Position numbers and translations under genes: made by a program | Assembly: GCA_903822825.1 (NCBI GenBank) | Contig: CAIJQQ010000035.1 | Location: 1-64,000 of the forward strand | Length of the DNA: 64,000 bases | Direction of reading: 5' to 3' | Origin: an uncultured Burkholderiales bacterium | GTDB lineage: Bacteria; Pseudomonadota; Gammaproteobacteria; Burkholderiales; Burkholderiaceae_C | The notes under the pieces: model-generated | The model's database searches: none | The model's input: the letters and a program-made list of their open reading frames with translations, nothing else | Told to the model about the DNA's origin: nothing | In this document: positions 6,804 to 14,284 of the stretch, piece after piece | How the letters are laid out: each line of letters begins with the position of its first letter | How positions within the stretch are numbered: the first letter of the stretch is position 1

Positions 6804-7106
6804 ATGATTGATCTTTCAACCATCGTCGGCTTTGAATGGGATGCGGGCAACGAGCGAAAAAATGACAAGCATGGGGTCAGCATGGCTGAGGCCGAACAGG
6901 TTTTCTTCAATGCGCCCTTGCTGTTGTTGGACGACGTTGCACACAGCCAGAGTGAAGCGCGGCTTCATGCGCTGGGTGTGACGGATGACGGGCGACGGTT
7001 GCACATCACCTTCACTTTGCGCCAATCGGGCGAGTTGATTCGTGTGATTTCAGCGCGGGACATGCACAGAAAGGAGCGCAGTGTTTATGAGCAAGCAGAC
7101 AGCTAA
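6804..7106 (+). CDS. brnT: BrnT toxin of a type II toxin-antitoxin module
   Basis: The 100-residue protein has the BrnT hallmark FEWDAGNERKNDKHGVSMAE near the N-terminus, followed by EAEQVFFNAP, the Arg-containing turn of the substrate pocket, and the C-terminal strand IRVISARDMHRKERSVYE. BrnT is a RelE-fold ribonuclease that blocks translation under stress. The start follows directly on an operator-like repeat. It overlaps the next gene, brnA, the usual toxin-first order of this family. Length and motifs look intact. Confidence 0.9.
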   Translation: MIDLSTIVGFEWDAGNERKNDKHGVSMAEAEQVFFNAPLLLLDDVAHSQSEARLHALGVTDDGRRLHITFTLRQSGELIRVISARDMHRKERSVYEQADS

Positions 7107-7371
7107 AGAACCGATTCCCAAATTCAAAACAGAGGCCCAGGAGCGCGCCTATTGGGAGTCTGAGCCAAACGGTCATGACTCTACGGTGCATGTGGATTGG
7201 TCAAAGGCGCAAAAGGTCAAGTTGCCTAACTTGAAACCCACCACCAAGACTATTTCGCTTCGATTGCCCCAGCATTTGCTTGACAGCATTAAGGTGGCGG
7301 CCAACGCACGTGATGTTCCATACCAGTCGCTCATCAAGGTGTGGTTGCAAGAAAAATTGCACAGCCACTGA
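7087..7371 (+). CDS. brnA: BrnA antitoxin
   Basis: The protein (about 94 residues) has the BrnA layout: an N-terminal toxin-wrapping part containing KTEAQERAYWESEPNG, a VDWSKAQKVKLPNLKPTT linker, and a C-terminal ribbon-helix-helix DNA-binding segment (ISLRLPQHLLDSIKVAANA, then PYQSLIKVWLQEKL). It neutralises BrnT and represses the operon. A GTG at 7081 and an ATG at 7087 are both in frame. GGAG at 7073-7076 serves either, and ATG is preferred for the conserved MSKQ-like start. It overlaps brnT by 20 bases, giving tight coupling. Confidence 0.9.
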   Translation: MSKQTAKEPIPKFKTEAQERAYWESEPNGHDSTVHVDWSKAQKVKLPNLKPTTKTISLRLPQHLLDSIKVAANARDVPYQSLIKVWLQEKLHSH

Positions 7372-7386
7372 GATGCGCTTTGACGC

Positions 7387-8667
7387 TCAGTCGTCGGTGA
7401 ACAGCAGCGTTTGAGGTCCGTGCTCGGTCTCTTCTGCGGCCCTGGGGTGGTTGTCGATGGCGGCACCTGCCCCCGCCTTGACCAGCGAGCCCACCCGCAC
7501 GCCCAGCAGCCGCAGGCGGCGTGACAGGTCGACGCGTTTGAGGCATTGCCCCGCGATTTGCCGGATTTGTTTGGCGTCAGCCGTGTATCCGGGCAAAGAC
7601 TGGTCCCGGGTCACGGCCTGGAAGTTGTCGTACCGCAGCTTGATGCCGATGGTTTTGCCTTCGTAGCCTTTGCGCTGTAAATCGGCCGCCACCTGTTCGC
7701 ACAGTCGGGTGAACACCGCGCCCAGCTCAGCACGGTCGCGCACGGCGTGCAGGTCGCGCTCAAAGGTGGTTTCGCGGCTCATGCTGACAGGCTCGCTCTC
7801 GGTTTCCAGCGGGCGGTCGTCGCGTCCCCAGGCGGCTTCGTGCAGCCACGCGCCGTAGCTTTTGCCAAAGTTTTCAATCAGCCAGTGTGGTTCGCGTGCG
7901 GCCAGCTCGCCGATGGTGTGGATGCCAAAGCCCTTGAGTTTTTCATCGGCCTTGGGGCCCACGCCGTTGATCTTGCGGCAGGCCAGTGGCCAGATCAGGG
8001 TTTGCAGGTCGGCCTCGTGCACGACGGAGATGCCGTTGGGTTTGTTGAACTCGCTGGCCATCTTGGCGATCAGTTTGTTGGGCGCCACACCAATCGAGCA
8101 GGTCAGGCCCGTGGCGTCAAAAATGCTTTTCTGGATCAGCCGCGCCAGCACGCGCCCACCTTCACGTTGGCCGCCGGGCACATGGGTGAAGTCGATGTAG
8201 ATCTCGTCCACGCCCCGGTCCTGCATGACGGGCGCGATGTCAAGGATGATGCTTTTGAAGGTGCGCGAAAAGTACCGGTAGCGGTCAAAGTCCACGGGCA
8301 ACAAAATGGCCTGTGGGCACAGCTTGGCGGCTTTCATCAGACCCATGGCCGAGCCGATGCCAAATTGCCGCGCTGCATAGGTGGCGGTGGTGATCACGCC
8401 GCGCCCGGTGTAGCCCTCGATGCGCGGGAAGAAGTCGACCGGAATGCGGTCCAGCTGATCGGCAAAGGTTTCTTCGGTCCATTCGCCGTCGGGGTAGGCG
8501 GCCTGCAGCTTGCCCAGCAGGTCGTCTTCTTTGCGGCGGCCGCCGCCAATGACCACGGGCAAGCCCTTGAGCTGCGGGTAGCGCAGCAACTCGCAGGACG
8601 CGTAAAACGCGTCCATGTCGAGGTGGGCAATGCGGCGCACAGGTTGAGCAGTCGGGGCGGAAGTCAC
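7387..8667 (-). CDS. dinB: DNA polymerase IV (Y-family)
   Basis: The roughly 426-residue enzyme carries the Y-family catalytic motifs: RIAHLDMDAFYASCE with the metal ligand Asp17, and GVDEIYIDFT with the second acidic pair. Helix-hairpin-helix (INGVGPKADEKLKGFGI) and little-finger regions follow, ending LRLLGVRVGSLV. Pol IV performs error-prone translesion synthesis. Compared with the E. coli enzyme there is an insert of about 40 residues between VVIGGG and RGVITTATY. The frame stays open further upstream, but homology begins at about GTG 8667, which is my start. A TTG at 8673 is also possible. I see no LexA box. Confidence 0.9.
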   Translation of the reverse strand: MTSAPTAQPVRRIAHLDMDAFYASCELLRYPQLKGLPVVIGGGRRKEDDLLGKLQAAYPDGEWTEETFADQLDRIPVDFFPRIEGYTGRGVITTATYAARQFGIGSAMGLMKAAKLCPQAILLPVDFDRYRYFSRTFKSIILDIAPVMQDRGVDEIYIDFTHVPGGQREGGRVLARLIQKSIFDATGLTCSIGVAPNKLIAKMASEFNKPNGISVVHEADLQTLIWPLACRKINGVGPKADEKLKGFGIHTIGELAAREPHWLIENFGKSYGAWLHEAAWGRDDRPLETESEPVSMSRETTFERDLHAVRDRAELGAVFTRLCEQVAADLQRKGYEGKTIGIKLRYDNFQAVTRDQSLPGYTADAKQIRQIAGQCLKRVDLSRRLRLLGVRVGSLVKAGAGAAIDNHPRAAEETEHGPQTLLFTDD

Positions 8668-8696
8668 CCCCAAAGCATAGCGCGGCTCGAGGCCGC

Positions 8697-9851
8697 TCAA
8701 GCCTTCGGAAATGTGCCCGGCAGCAAGATGTTGGTGTTGACGTTCTGGATGTTGGTGTGGCCGCAAAAGGCCATGGTCACGTCCAACTCTTTGTGGATGA
8801 TTTGCAGCGCTTTGGTGACGCCTGCTTCGCCCATGGCGCCCAGGCCATAGACCATGGCGCGGCCGATCATGACGCCTTTGGCACCCAGCGCCCAAGCCTT
8901 GAGCACGTCCTGGCCCGAGCGGATGCCGCCGTCCATCCAGACTTCGATTTTGTCGCCCACAGCCGCCACGATGGCTGGCAGCGCCTCAATGCTGCTGGGC
9001 GCGCCGTCCAGCTGGCGGCCACCGTGGTTGCTGACCACGATGGCGTCGGCCCCGCTGGCCACGGCCAGTTGGGCGTCTTCCACATCCATGATGCCCTTCA
9101 AGATCAGCTTGCCACCCCATTGCTTCTTGACCCAGGCGACGTCTTCCCAGTCGAGGGTCGGGTCAAACTGTTCGTTGGTCCACGAGGCCAGCGACTTCAT
9201 GTTGGACACGTCCTTCACGTGGCCCACCAAATTGCCAAAGCTGTGGCGCTTAGTGCCTGCCATCCCTAAGCACCAGCGCGGCTTGGTCATCAGGTTGATG
9301 ATGTTGGCAAGGGTGGGGCGGGGCGGCGCGGTCAGTCCGTTTTTGAGGTCTTTGTGGCGCTGGCCGATCACCTGCAAATCGAGCGTGAGCACCATGGCAC
9401 TGACGTTGGCGGCCTTGCAGCGGTCGATCATGCGGGCCATGGCTTCGCGGTCGCGCATCATGTACAGCTGAAACCAAAATGGCGCTTGGGTGTGGGCTGC
9501 GATGTCTTCGATGGAGCAGATGCTCATGGTCGACAGGGTGAAAGGGATGCCGAACTTTTTGGCCGCCATGGCCGCGTGCATTTCGCCATCGGCGTGCTGC
9601 ATGCCCGTCAGGCCCACGGGGGCGATGCAAACGGGCATTTTCGTGTCGATGCCGACCATTTGGGTGGCGGTGCTGCGGTTTTCCATGTTCACCGCCACGC
9701 GCTGGCGCAGCTTGATCTTGTGGAAGTCCGTCTCGTTGGCGCGGTAGGTGCCCTCGGTCCAGGAGCCGCTGTCGGCGTAGTCGTAGAACATGCGCGGCAC
9801 GCGCTTTTCGGCCAGTACGCGCAGGTCTTCGATGTTGGTGATCACGGGCAT
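8697..9851 (-). CDS. lldD: FMN-dependent L-lactate dehydrogenase (alpha-hydroxyacid oxidase family)
   Basis: The 384-residue protein has the (beta/alpha)8 flavin fold: MFYDYADSGSWTE at the N-terminus, the IAPVGLTGMQHADGE loop, FWFQLYMMRDRE, and the active-site His-Gly-Gly-Arg (VSNHGGRQLDGAPSS), with the FMN-phosphate segment MDGGIRSGQDVLKA near residues 310-325. It oxidises L-lactate or a close 2-hydroxyacid at the membrane and passes electrons to quinone. The ATG at 9851 follows AGGAGA at good spacing, so the upstream in-frame extension is dropped. Substrate within the family is not certain from sequence. Confidence 0.85.
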   Translation of the reverse strand: MPVITNIEDLRVLAEKRVPRMFYDYADSGSWTEGTYRANETDFHKIKLRQRVAVNMENRSTATQMVGIDTKMPVCIAPVGLTGMQHADGEMHAAMAAKKFGIPFTLSTMSICSIEDIAAHTQAPFWFQLYMMRDREAMARMIDRCKAANVSAMVLTLDLQVIGQRHKDLKNGLTAPPRPTLANIINLMTKPRWCLGMAGTKRHSFGNLVGHVKDVSNMKSLASWTNEQFDPTLDWEDVAWVKKQWGGKLILKGIMDVEDAQLAVASGADAIVVSNHGGRQLDGAPSSIEALPAIVAAVGDKIEVWMDGGIRSGQDVLKAWALGAKGVMIGRAMVYGLGAMGEAGVTKALQIIHKELDVTMAFCGHTNIQNVNTNILLPGTFPKA

Positions 9852-9968
9852 GAAACGGGTCTCCTGGGGCAACAATGGCAACGATTCTGCATGTTAGCCT
9901 TTGGATTCGCTGTCCGGTTTGAAACAGACCGCAGCCTTGTTGAAATTTCTTCCAAGGGGTTTGGCACC

Positions 9969-11498
9969 ATGAATCTGGCCCATTTGCTTGAACGTGTGGC
10001 ATTGGCGTCGCCACAGCAGCCCGCCATTTTTGAAGGTACTGATCTGCGCGCCAGCTATGGCCAATGGGCCGAGCGCAGCGCCCGGCTGGGTCGCCATTTG
10101 CAGGCCCAAGGGCTGGTGCCCGGTGACCGAGTGCTGGTCTTCATGCGCAACCACCCGCGCTATTTGGAGTTCATCTTTGGCGCCTGGTGGGCGGGCCTGG
10201 TGGTAGTGCCTGTCAACGCCAAGCTGCACCTCAAAGAGGTGCAATGGATCGTGGACAACGCCCAGCCCCGCTGGGCCTTTGTGACGCAAGACCTGATGCC
10301 CGACCTGTCGGCGCTGACCGGGCTGGACGGGGTCACCGATGCCGACAGTCCTTTGGCCTCGCAGTGGCTGACCCAGGGGGAGCCGCTGCACGGCATCACG
10401 CCGCGGGCACTGTTTGACACGGCTTGGCTGTTCTACACCAGCGGCACCACGGGTCGTCCCAAGGGCGTGATGATCACGCACCGCAACCTGATGACCATGG
10501 GCCTGGGCTACTTTTGCGATGTTGACACCGTCTCGCCGCAAGACGCGATTGCTTATGCCGCGCCCATGTCGCACGGGGCGGGCATTTACATGATTCCGCA
10601 CCTCATGGCTGGGGCCCGGCATGTGGTGCCTGTGTCTGGGGGGTTTGACGCGTCCGAGTTGTTTGCATTGGGTGCACAAGTGGGGCCTTTGTCGATGTTT
10701 GCCGCACCCACCATCGTCAAGCGGCTGGTGGACGAGGCCGAGGCCTCAGGCCACAGCCCCGATGACTGTGCCCGCGCCTTCAAGACCATTGTGTACGGCG
10801 GCGCGCCGATGTATGCAGCCGACATCCAGCGGGCGCTGCGCGTCATGGGGCCGCGGTTTGTGCAGATCTTTGGTCAGGGCGAAAGCCCCATGGTGGGCAC
10901 GGTGCTCTCGCGCCAGCACTTGGCCGACGTGAACCACCCGCGCCATGCTGAGCGGATCGCGTCCATTGGCGTGGCGCAGACGCCTGTGCGCATACGCGTG
11001 GTGGATGCACAGGGGGCTGACATGTCCACGGGCGAGGTGGGCGAGGTGCTGATTGGTGGCGACAGCGTGATGGCAGGCTATTGGCGCAACCCCGAGGCCA
11101 CAGCCAACGCCATACGGGGCGGCTGGCTCTGGACGGGCGACATGGGCGCGCTCGACGCCGATGGTTTCCTCACGCTCAAGGACCGCAGCAAAGACATGAT
11201 CATCAGCGGCGGCTCCAACATTTACCCGCGTGAAGTTGAAGAGGTGCTGCTGCACGCCCCCGGTGTAGCCGAAGTGGCCGTGGTGGGCGAGCACGACGCC
11301 GAATGGGGTGAGGTGGTGGTGGCTTTTGTGGTGCCCTCGCAGGGCGCTGCGCTGGATGTGGCCCGGCTGGACGCCTATTGCCTGGAACACATTGCCCGAT
11401 TCAAGCGGCCCAAGCGCTATGTGTTGGTGGACTGCTTGCCCAAGAACAACTACGGCAAGGTGCTCAAGACCGAGTTGCGCGAGCGCCTCAAAGGCTGA
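9969..11498 (+). CDS. AMP-dependent acyl-CoA synthetase/ligase
   Basis: A 509-residue ANL-superfamily adenylating enzyme. Motifs in order are the P-loop FYTSGTTGRPKGVMITH (about residue 155), the GQGESPM region, GWLWTGDMG, DRSKDMIISGGSNIYPREVE, and the C-terminal catalytic Lys in NNYGKVLK. It activates a carboxylic acid with ATP and loads it onto CoA. The sequence is of the general fatty/aryl acyl type and the substrate is unknown. The reading frame extends far upstream antisense to lldD, but the ATG at 9969 with AAGGGG upstream starts the conserved domain. It is divergent from lldD. Confidence 0.9.
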   Translation: MNLAHLLERVALASPQQPAIFEGTDLRASYGQWAERSARLGRHLQAQGLVPGDRVLVFMRNHPRYLEFIFGAWWAGLVVVPVNAKLHLKEVQWIVDNAQPRWAFVTQDLMPDLSALTGLDGVTDADSPLASQWLTQGEPLHGITPRALFDTAWLFYTSGTTGRPKGVMITHRNLMTMGLGYFCDVDTVSPQDAIAYAAPMSHGAGIYMIPHLMAGARHVVPVSGGFDASELFALGAQVGPLSMFAAPTIVKRLVDEAEASGHSPDDCARAFKTIVYGGAPMYAADIQRALRVMGPRFVQIFGQGESPMVGTVLSRQHLADVNHPRHAERIASIGVAQTPVRIRVVDAQGADMSTGEVGEVLIGGDSVMAGYWRNPEATANAIRGGWLWTGDMGALDADGFLTLKDRSKDMIISGGSNIYPREVEEVLLHAPGVAEVAVVGEHDAEWGEVVVAFVVPSQGAALDVARLDAYCLEHIARFKRPKRYVLVDCLPKNNYGKVLKTELRERLKG

Positions 11499-11535
11499 AG
11501 CGGCAGGGCCGTCCTGATGGGCAGTCCGCCGGGGA

Positions 11536-12027
11536 TCAGTCGGTGCAGGTGACGCTGCCGCAGCCCGACATGGTGACGTTTTTGATGGCCGCTGGGTCGG
11601 CCAGCGTCTCGGTCACGGTGTCAAAGCCCACGTTCTTGAGGTGGATGGCCAGACCTGCGTCCATGCTGGCGGCGTGGCCGGGAAACCATTCGGCCAGAGC
11701 CTCGGCCAGGCGCTGGATGATCTCTGTGTCGCCGCCTTCGTAGTGTGTCTCCACGGCGCGCATGGTCTCCAGGATGGTGGCGTGGTGGTCGGCGTGGCAG
11801 TTGTCGGGCGCGAAACCGGTGGCCAGCATCCAGCGGTCTTCTTGTGCGAAGTGCTCCACCGTGTGCAGCAAGAATTCTTTGTACAGCGGCAACTGCTGCT
11901 CATGCGGGGTGCTCATGAGGCGGTTGACCATCTCCACAAACTCGTGGTGCGTGTCGTCCATGCGGCCGTCACCGGTGTGCAGTGACTGTGTCCAGGGCAG
12001 TTGGGTGGGGGCGATGGCGGTGTTCAT
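11536..12027 (-). CDS. Bacteriohemerythrin
   Basis: The 163-residue protein is a single hemerythrin domain. Ligand positions for the di-iron site are visible in order: the DDTHHEFVEMVN helix, HTVEHFAQEDRWM (H...E spacing), CHADHHATI, and a final segment near HAASMDAGLAIHLKNVGF. It should bind O2 or sense O2 or redox state in the cytoplasm. The ATG at 12027 is preferred over the upstream one because the domain starts close after it. A C-terminal extension ends SGCGSVTCT, adding a Cys pair that the hemerythrin core does not need. It is convergent with the synthetase gene. Confidence 0.9.
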   Translation of the reverse strand: MNTAIAPTQLPWTQSLHTGDGRMDDTHHEFVEMVNRLMSTPHEQQLPLYKEFLLHTVEHFAQEDRWMLATGFAPDNCHADHHATILETMRAVETHYEGGDTEIIQRLAEALAEWFPGHAASMDAGLAIHLKNVGFDTVTETLADPAAIKNVTMSGCGSVTCTD

Positions 12028-12196
12028 GGCCGGATTATCGCGGAAATGGCTTTTCAACTTGGCCTTGCCCCAATGCGTGCCCCAACACGCAGACCGCTGG
12101 GGGCAGTTTGCCTAAGCTCAATTGTCCGGATGTGCTGACGCTGACATGGCGTCGGGGCCGGCCGAGCATTCATCTACCCAAACAAGGAGTTCAGCA

Positions 12197-12304
12197 ATGA
12201 AAAATCAATATGCGATGACCCGAATCACAGCCACTGTGGCGCTCGCAGCGGTCGCCATGTCATTGGTGGCGTGTTCTGGCGCACCGATATTTGCCGCCCA
12301 GTGA
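12197..12304 (+). CDS. Very small predicted lipoprotein (35 aa)
   Basis: The 35-codon frame follows a good ribosome-binding site (AAGGAG at 12184-12189) and encodes a cationic start, a hydrophobic stretch (ATVALAAVAMSLVA) and a lipobox-like LVAC followed by SGAP. The predicted mature peptide has only about ten residues. This may be a genuine tiny lipoprotein, or the truncated start of a larger BON-like lipoprotein whose remainder was lost. It sits about 100 bases before a BON-domain lipoprotein with a similar signal. I do not recognise a family. Confidence 0.4.
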   Translation: MKNQYAMTRITATVALAAVAMSLVACSGAPIFAAQ

Positions 12305-12359
12305 CCTATCGTTGGTTTGTCTGGGATTCGAGAGCGACGCAGTTGCGGCCCAGGCGGGT

Positions 12360-12378
12360 GACAAAGCATTGCTTTGTC
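12360..12378. repeat. Short hairpin between two small lipoprotein genes
   Basis: GACAAAGC at 12360-12367 and GCTTTGTC at 12371-12378 form a perfect eight-base stem with a three-base loop, 33 bases before the BON-domain gene. It lacks a T-tract. It may act in the leader of the downstream mRNA. Confidence 0.45.
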
Positions 12379-12410
12379 GTATCAAAATTCATCCACGATG
12401 GGAATGCAAA

Positions 12411-12725
12411 ATGATGAGCAAAACAACACTGGCCGCTTTGGTCGCTTCTCTGGTTTTATTGACGGCCACCGGTTGCGCCGTGACCCGTGGTCAGGAGTCC
12501 ATGGGCGCCTACATTGACGATACGGGCATCACCACTTTGGTCAAAGCCCGTTTTTACGAGGACAAAGATGTGGCGGGATCTTCGATCGGTGTGGAAACCT
12601 TGAACGGCACAGTGATGCTTTCAGGCTTTGCCAAAAGCACTTTGGAGCGCAACAAGGCTGAAACCATAGCCCGCGCTGTGCGTGGCGTGACCTCGATTAA
12701 AAACGAGATCGCTGTCCGTCCTTGA
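12411..12725 (+). CDS. BON-domain lipoprotein (OsmY-like)
   Basis: The 104-residue protein has a lipoprotein signal (ALVASLVLLTATGC, lipid-modified Cys at about residue 22) followed by one BON domain: DDTGITTLVKARFYEDKDVA, then SIGVETLNGTVMLSGFA and VRGVTSIKNEIAVRP. BON domains bind membranes or partner proteins, and such single-BON periplasmic lipoproteins respond to envelope or osmotic stress. Two adjacent ATG codons (12411 and 12414) are both possible, with GGGA upstream. It converges on the 8-oxoguanine deaminase gene across a perfect hairpin. Confidence 0.85.
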   Translation: MMSKTTLAALVASLVLLTATGCAVTRGQESMGAYIDDTGITTLVKARFYEDKDVAGSSIGVETLNGTVMLSGFAKSTLERNKAETIARAVRGVTSIKNEIAVRP

Positions 12726-12741
12726 GCCATTGAGGCCGATC

Positions 12742-12772
12742 GGCCTTGGGGGCTTACCTGGCCCCCAAGGCC
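12742..12772. terminator. Perfect 12-bp hairpin between convergent genes
   Basis: GGCCTTGGGGGC at 12742-12753 pairs with GCCCCCAAGGCC at 12761-12772 across a seven-base loop. The right arm lies inside the last codons of the deaminase gene. There is no T-tract on either strand, so if it ends transcription it would act by hairpin strength or with Rho. It is symmetric for both convergent genes. Confidence 0.55.
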
Positions 12773-14184
12773 AATTGCAAAGCCAACTGGTTGTGCCGCT
12801 CGATCAGCGGCCTCATGTCCACGGTCGTGATTTCACTCTGGCGAACCACCACGCGCCCGTTGACGACGGTGTAATCTGCGCTGTCGCTTGCGCACAGCAA
12901 GAGGGCGCCCACCGGGTCGTGTACCGCGCCGCCCGCCATGCTGAGCGTGTCGGTGCGGAACATCGCGATGTCGGCGCAAAAGCCTTCTTTGATTTGTCCC
13001 AGCTCGTGCTCGCGCCCCAGCACCTCGGCGCCACCGCGTGTGGCCAATCGCAAAGCGTCGCGGGGAGTCATTTCGGCGGGGCCTCGGTCACAGCCGTACA
13101 CAGTGCGCCCGTCTTCGACACGCGGTGGTTCCATGGCTTTGCCCACACGCGCCAGCAGCATGGCCTGGCGGGCTTCGTTCAGCAGGTGCGCCGCGTCGTT
13201 GCTGGCGCTGCCGTCCACGCCCAGGCCAACGGGCACGCCTGCGTCGAGCATTTTGCGCAGGGGCAAGATGCCGCTGGACAAGCGCATGTTGCTGCAGGGG
13301 CAGTGCGCAATGCCGGTGCGCGTGCGTGCAAACAAGTACGTGCCTTCTTCGTCGAGCTTCACGCCGTGGGCGTGCCACACGTCGTGGCCCACCCAGCCCA
13401 AATCCTCGGCGTATTGCGCCGGAGTGCAGTTGAATTTTTCTTTGGTGTACGCGACGTCGTGGTCGTTTTCGGCCAGGTGGGTGTGCAGGCGCACGCCATG
13501 GGCGCGGGCAAGCTTTGCAGATTCGCGCATCAGGTCCTGGCTCACGCTGAAGGGCGAGCAGGGGGCCACGGCCACATGCGTCATGGCACCGTAGCTGGCG
13601 TCGTGCCAGGTCTCGATCAGGCGTTGGGTTTCTTTCAGAATGGCGGGTTCTTTTTCCACCACGCTGTCGGGCGGCAGACCGCCTTGCGACTGCCCCACGC
13701 TCATGCTGCCGCGTGTGGCCGTGAAGCGCATGCCCATGGTGTGCGCCGCTTCGATGCTGTCGTCCAGCCGCACGCCGTTGGGGTAAATGTAGAGGTGGTC
13801 ACTGCTGGTGGTGCAACCACTCAACAGCAGCTCGGCCATGGCCACCTGGCCGGAGACCCGCACCATCTCTGGCGTGAGACCGACCCAGATCGGGTACAGG
13901 CCTTGGAGCCAAGAAAACAGCTCGGCATTTTGCACCGACGGGATCGCCCGCGTGAGCGATTGGTACATGTGGTGGTGTGTGTTGATCAGGCCCGGCACCA
14001 CCACATGGCGGCGGGCGTCGATCACTTCGTCCACTTGCGTCAGCAGTTCGTGGATGTTTTCATTCGCGGGGATGATGCGCTCGATCCGGCCGTCGCGGAT
14101 CAAGAGCGAGGCGTCATTCAGTTCGGTGTGCGCATCGTCTTGTGTGGCAATGCAGCGGGCGCGGTGGATCAGCAAGGTGGTCAT
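12754..14184 (-). CDS. 8-oxoguanine deaminase (amidohydrolase superfamily)
   Basis: The 476-residue enzyme belongs to the AtzC/TrzN-like amidohydrolases. Metal and catalytic positions are the HxH of GLINTHHHMYQSL, HTHLAENDHD, and GVDGSASND, with the TTSSDHLYIYP segment typical of 8-oxoguanine deaminases of the type described in Pseudomonas aeruginosa. That enzyme hydrolyses 8-oxoguanine to urate and ammonia, clearing oxidised bases. The ATG at 14184 starts the IHRARCIATQDD core, and the upstream in-frame extension has no homology. It is divergent from the tartrate genes with about 100 bases between. Chlorohydrolase-type triazine activity cannot be excluded. Confidence 0.8.
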   Translation of the reverse strand: MTTLLIHRARCIATQDDAHTELNDASLLIRDGRIERIIPANENIHELLTQVDEVIDARRHVVVPGLINTHHHMYQSLTRAIPSVQNAELFSWLQGLYPIWVGLTPEMVRVSGQVAMAELLLSGCTTSSDHLYIYPNGVRLDDSIEAAHTMGMRFTATRGSMSVGQSQGGLPPDSVVEKEPAILKETQRLIETWHDASYGAMTHVAVAPCSPFSVSQDLMRESAKLARAHGVRLHTHLAENDHDVAYTKEKFNCTPAQYAEDLGWVGHDVWHAHGVKLDEEGTYLFARTRTGIAHCPCSNMRLSSGILPLRKMLDAGVPVGLGVDGSASNDAAHLLNEARQAMLLARVGKAMEPPRVEDGRTVYGCDRGPAEMTPRDALRLATRGGAEVLGREHELGQIKEGFCADIAMFRTDTLSMAGGAVHDPVGALLLCASDSADYTVVNGRVVVRQSEITTVDMRPLIERHNQLALQLALGAR

Positions 14185-14284
14185 GAAGGCTGGGGGTAGA
14201 TCAACTGTCGCCACTTTAACTCTGTGGGCTTGTGTCATGGCTGGGAGTCTTTACAGTCGACCGGTTATCAAAGACGGAGCACCC

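Noticed and set aside
7747..8850. Long open frame on the plus strand, 367 codons, antisense to dinB
   Set aside because: It is the complementary shadow of a well-supported Pol IV gene, with composition typical of antisense frames in GC-rich DNA and no domain.
9354..9968. Upstream 205-codon extension of the acyl-CoA synthetase frame
   Set aside because: It runs antisense to lldD, has no homology, and the ATG at 9969 matches the usual family N-terminus.
12730..14199. 489-codon plus-strand frame antisense to the 8-oxoguanine deaminase gene
   Set aside because: His- and Val-rich antisense translation with no recognisable motif. The minus-strand gene has clear catalytic motifs.
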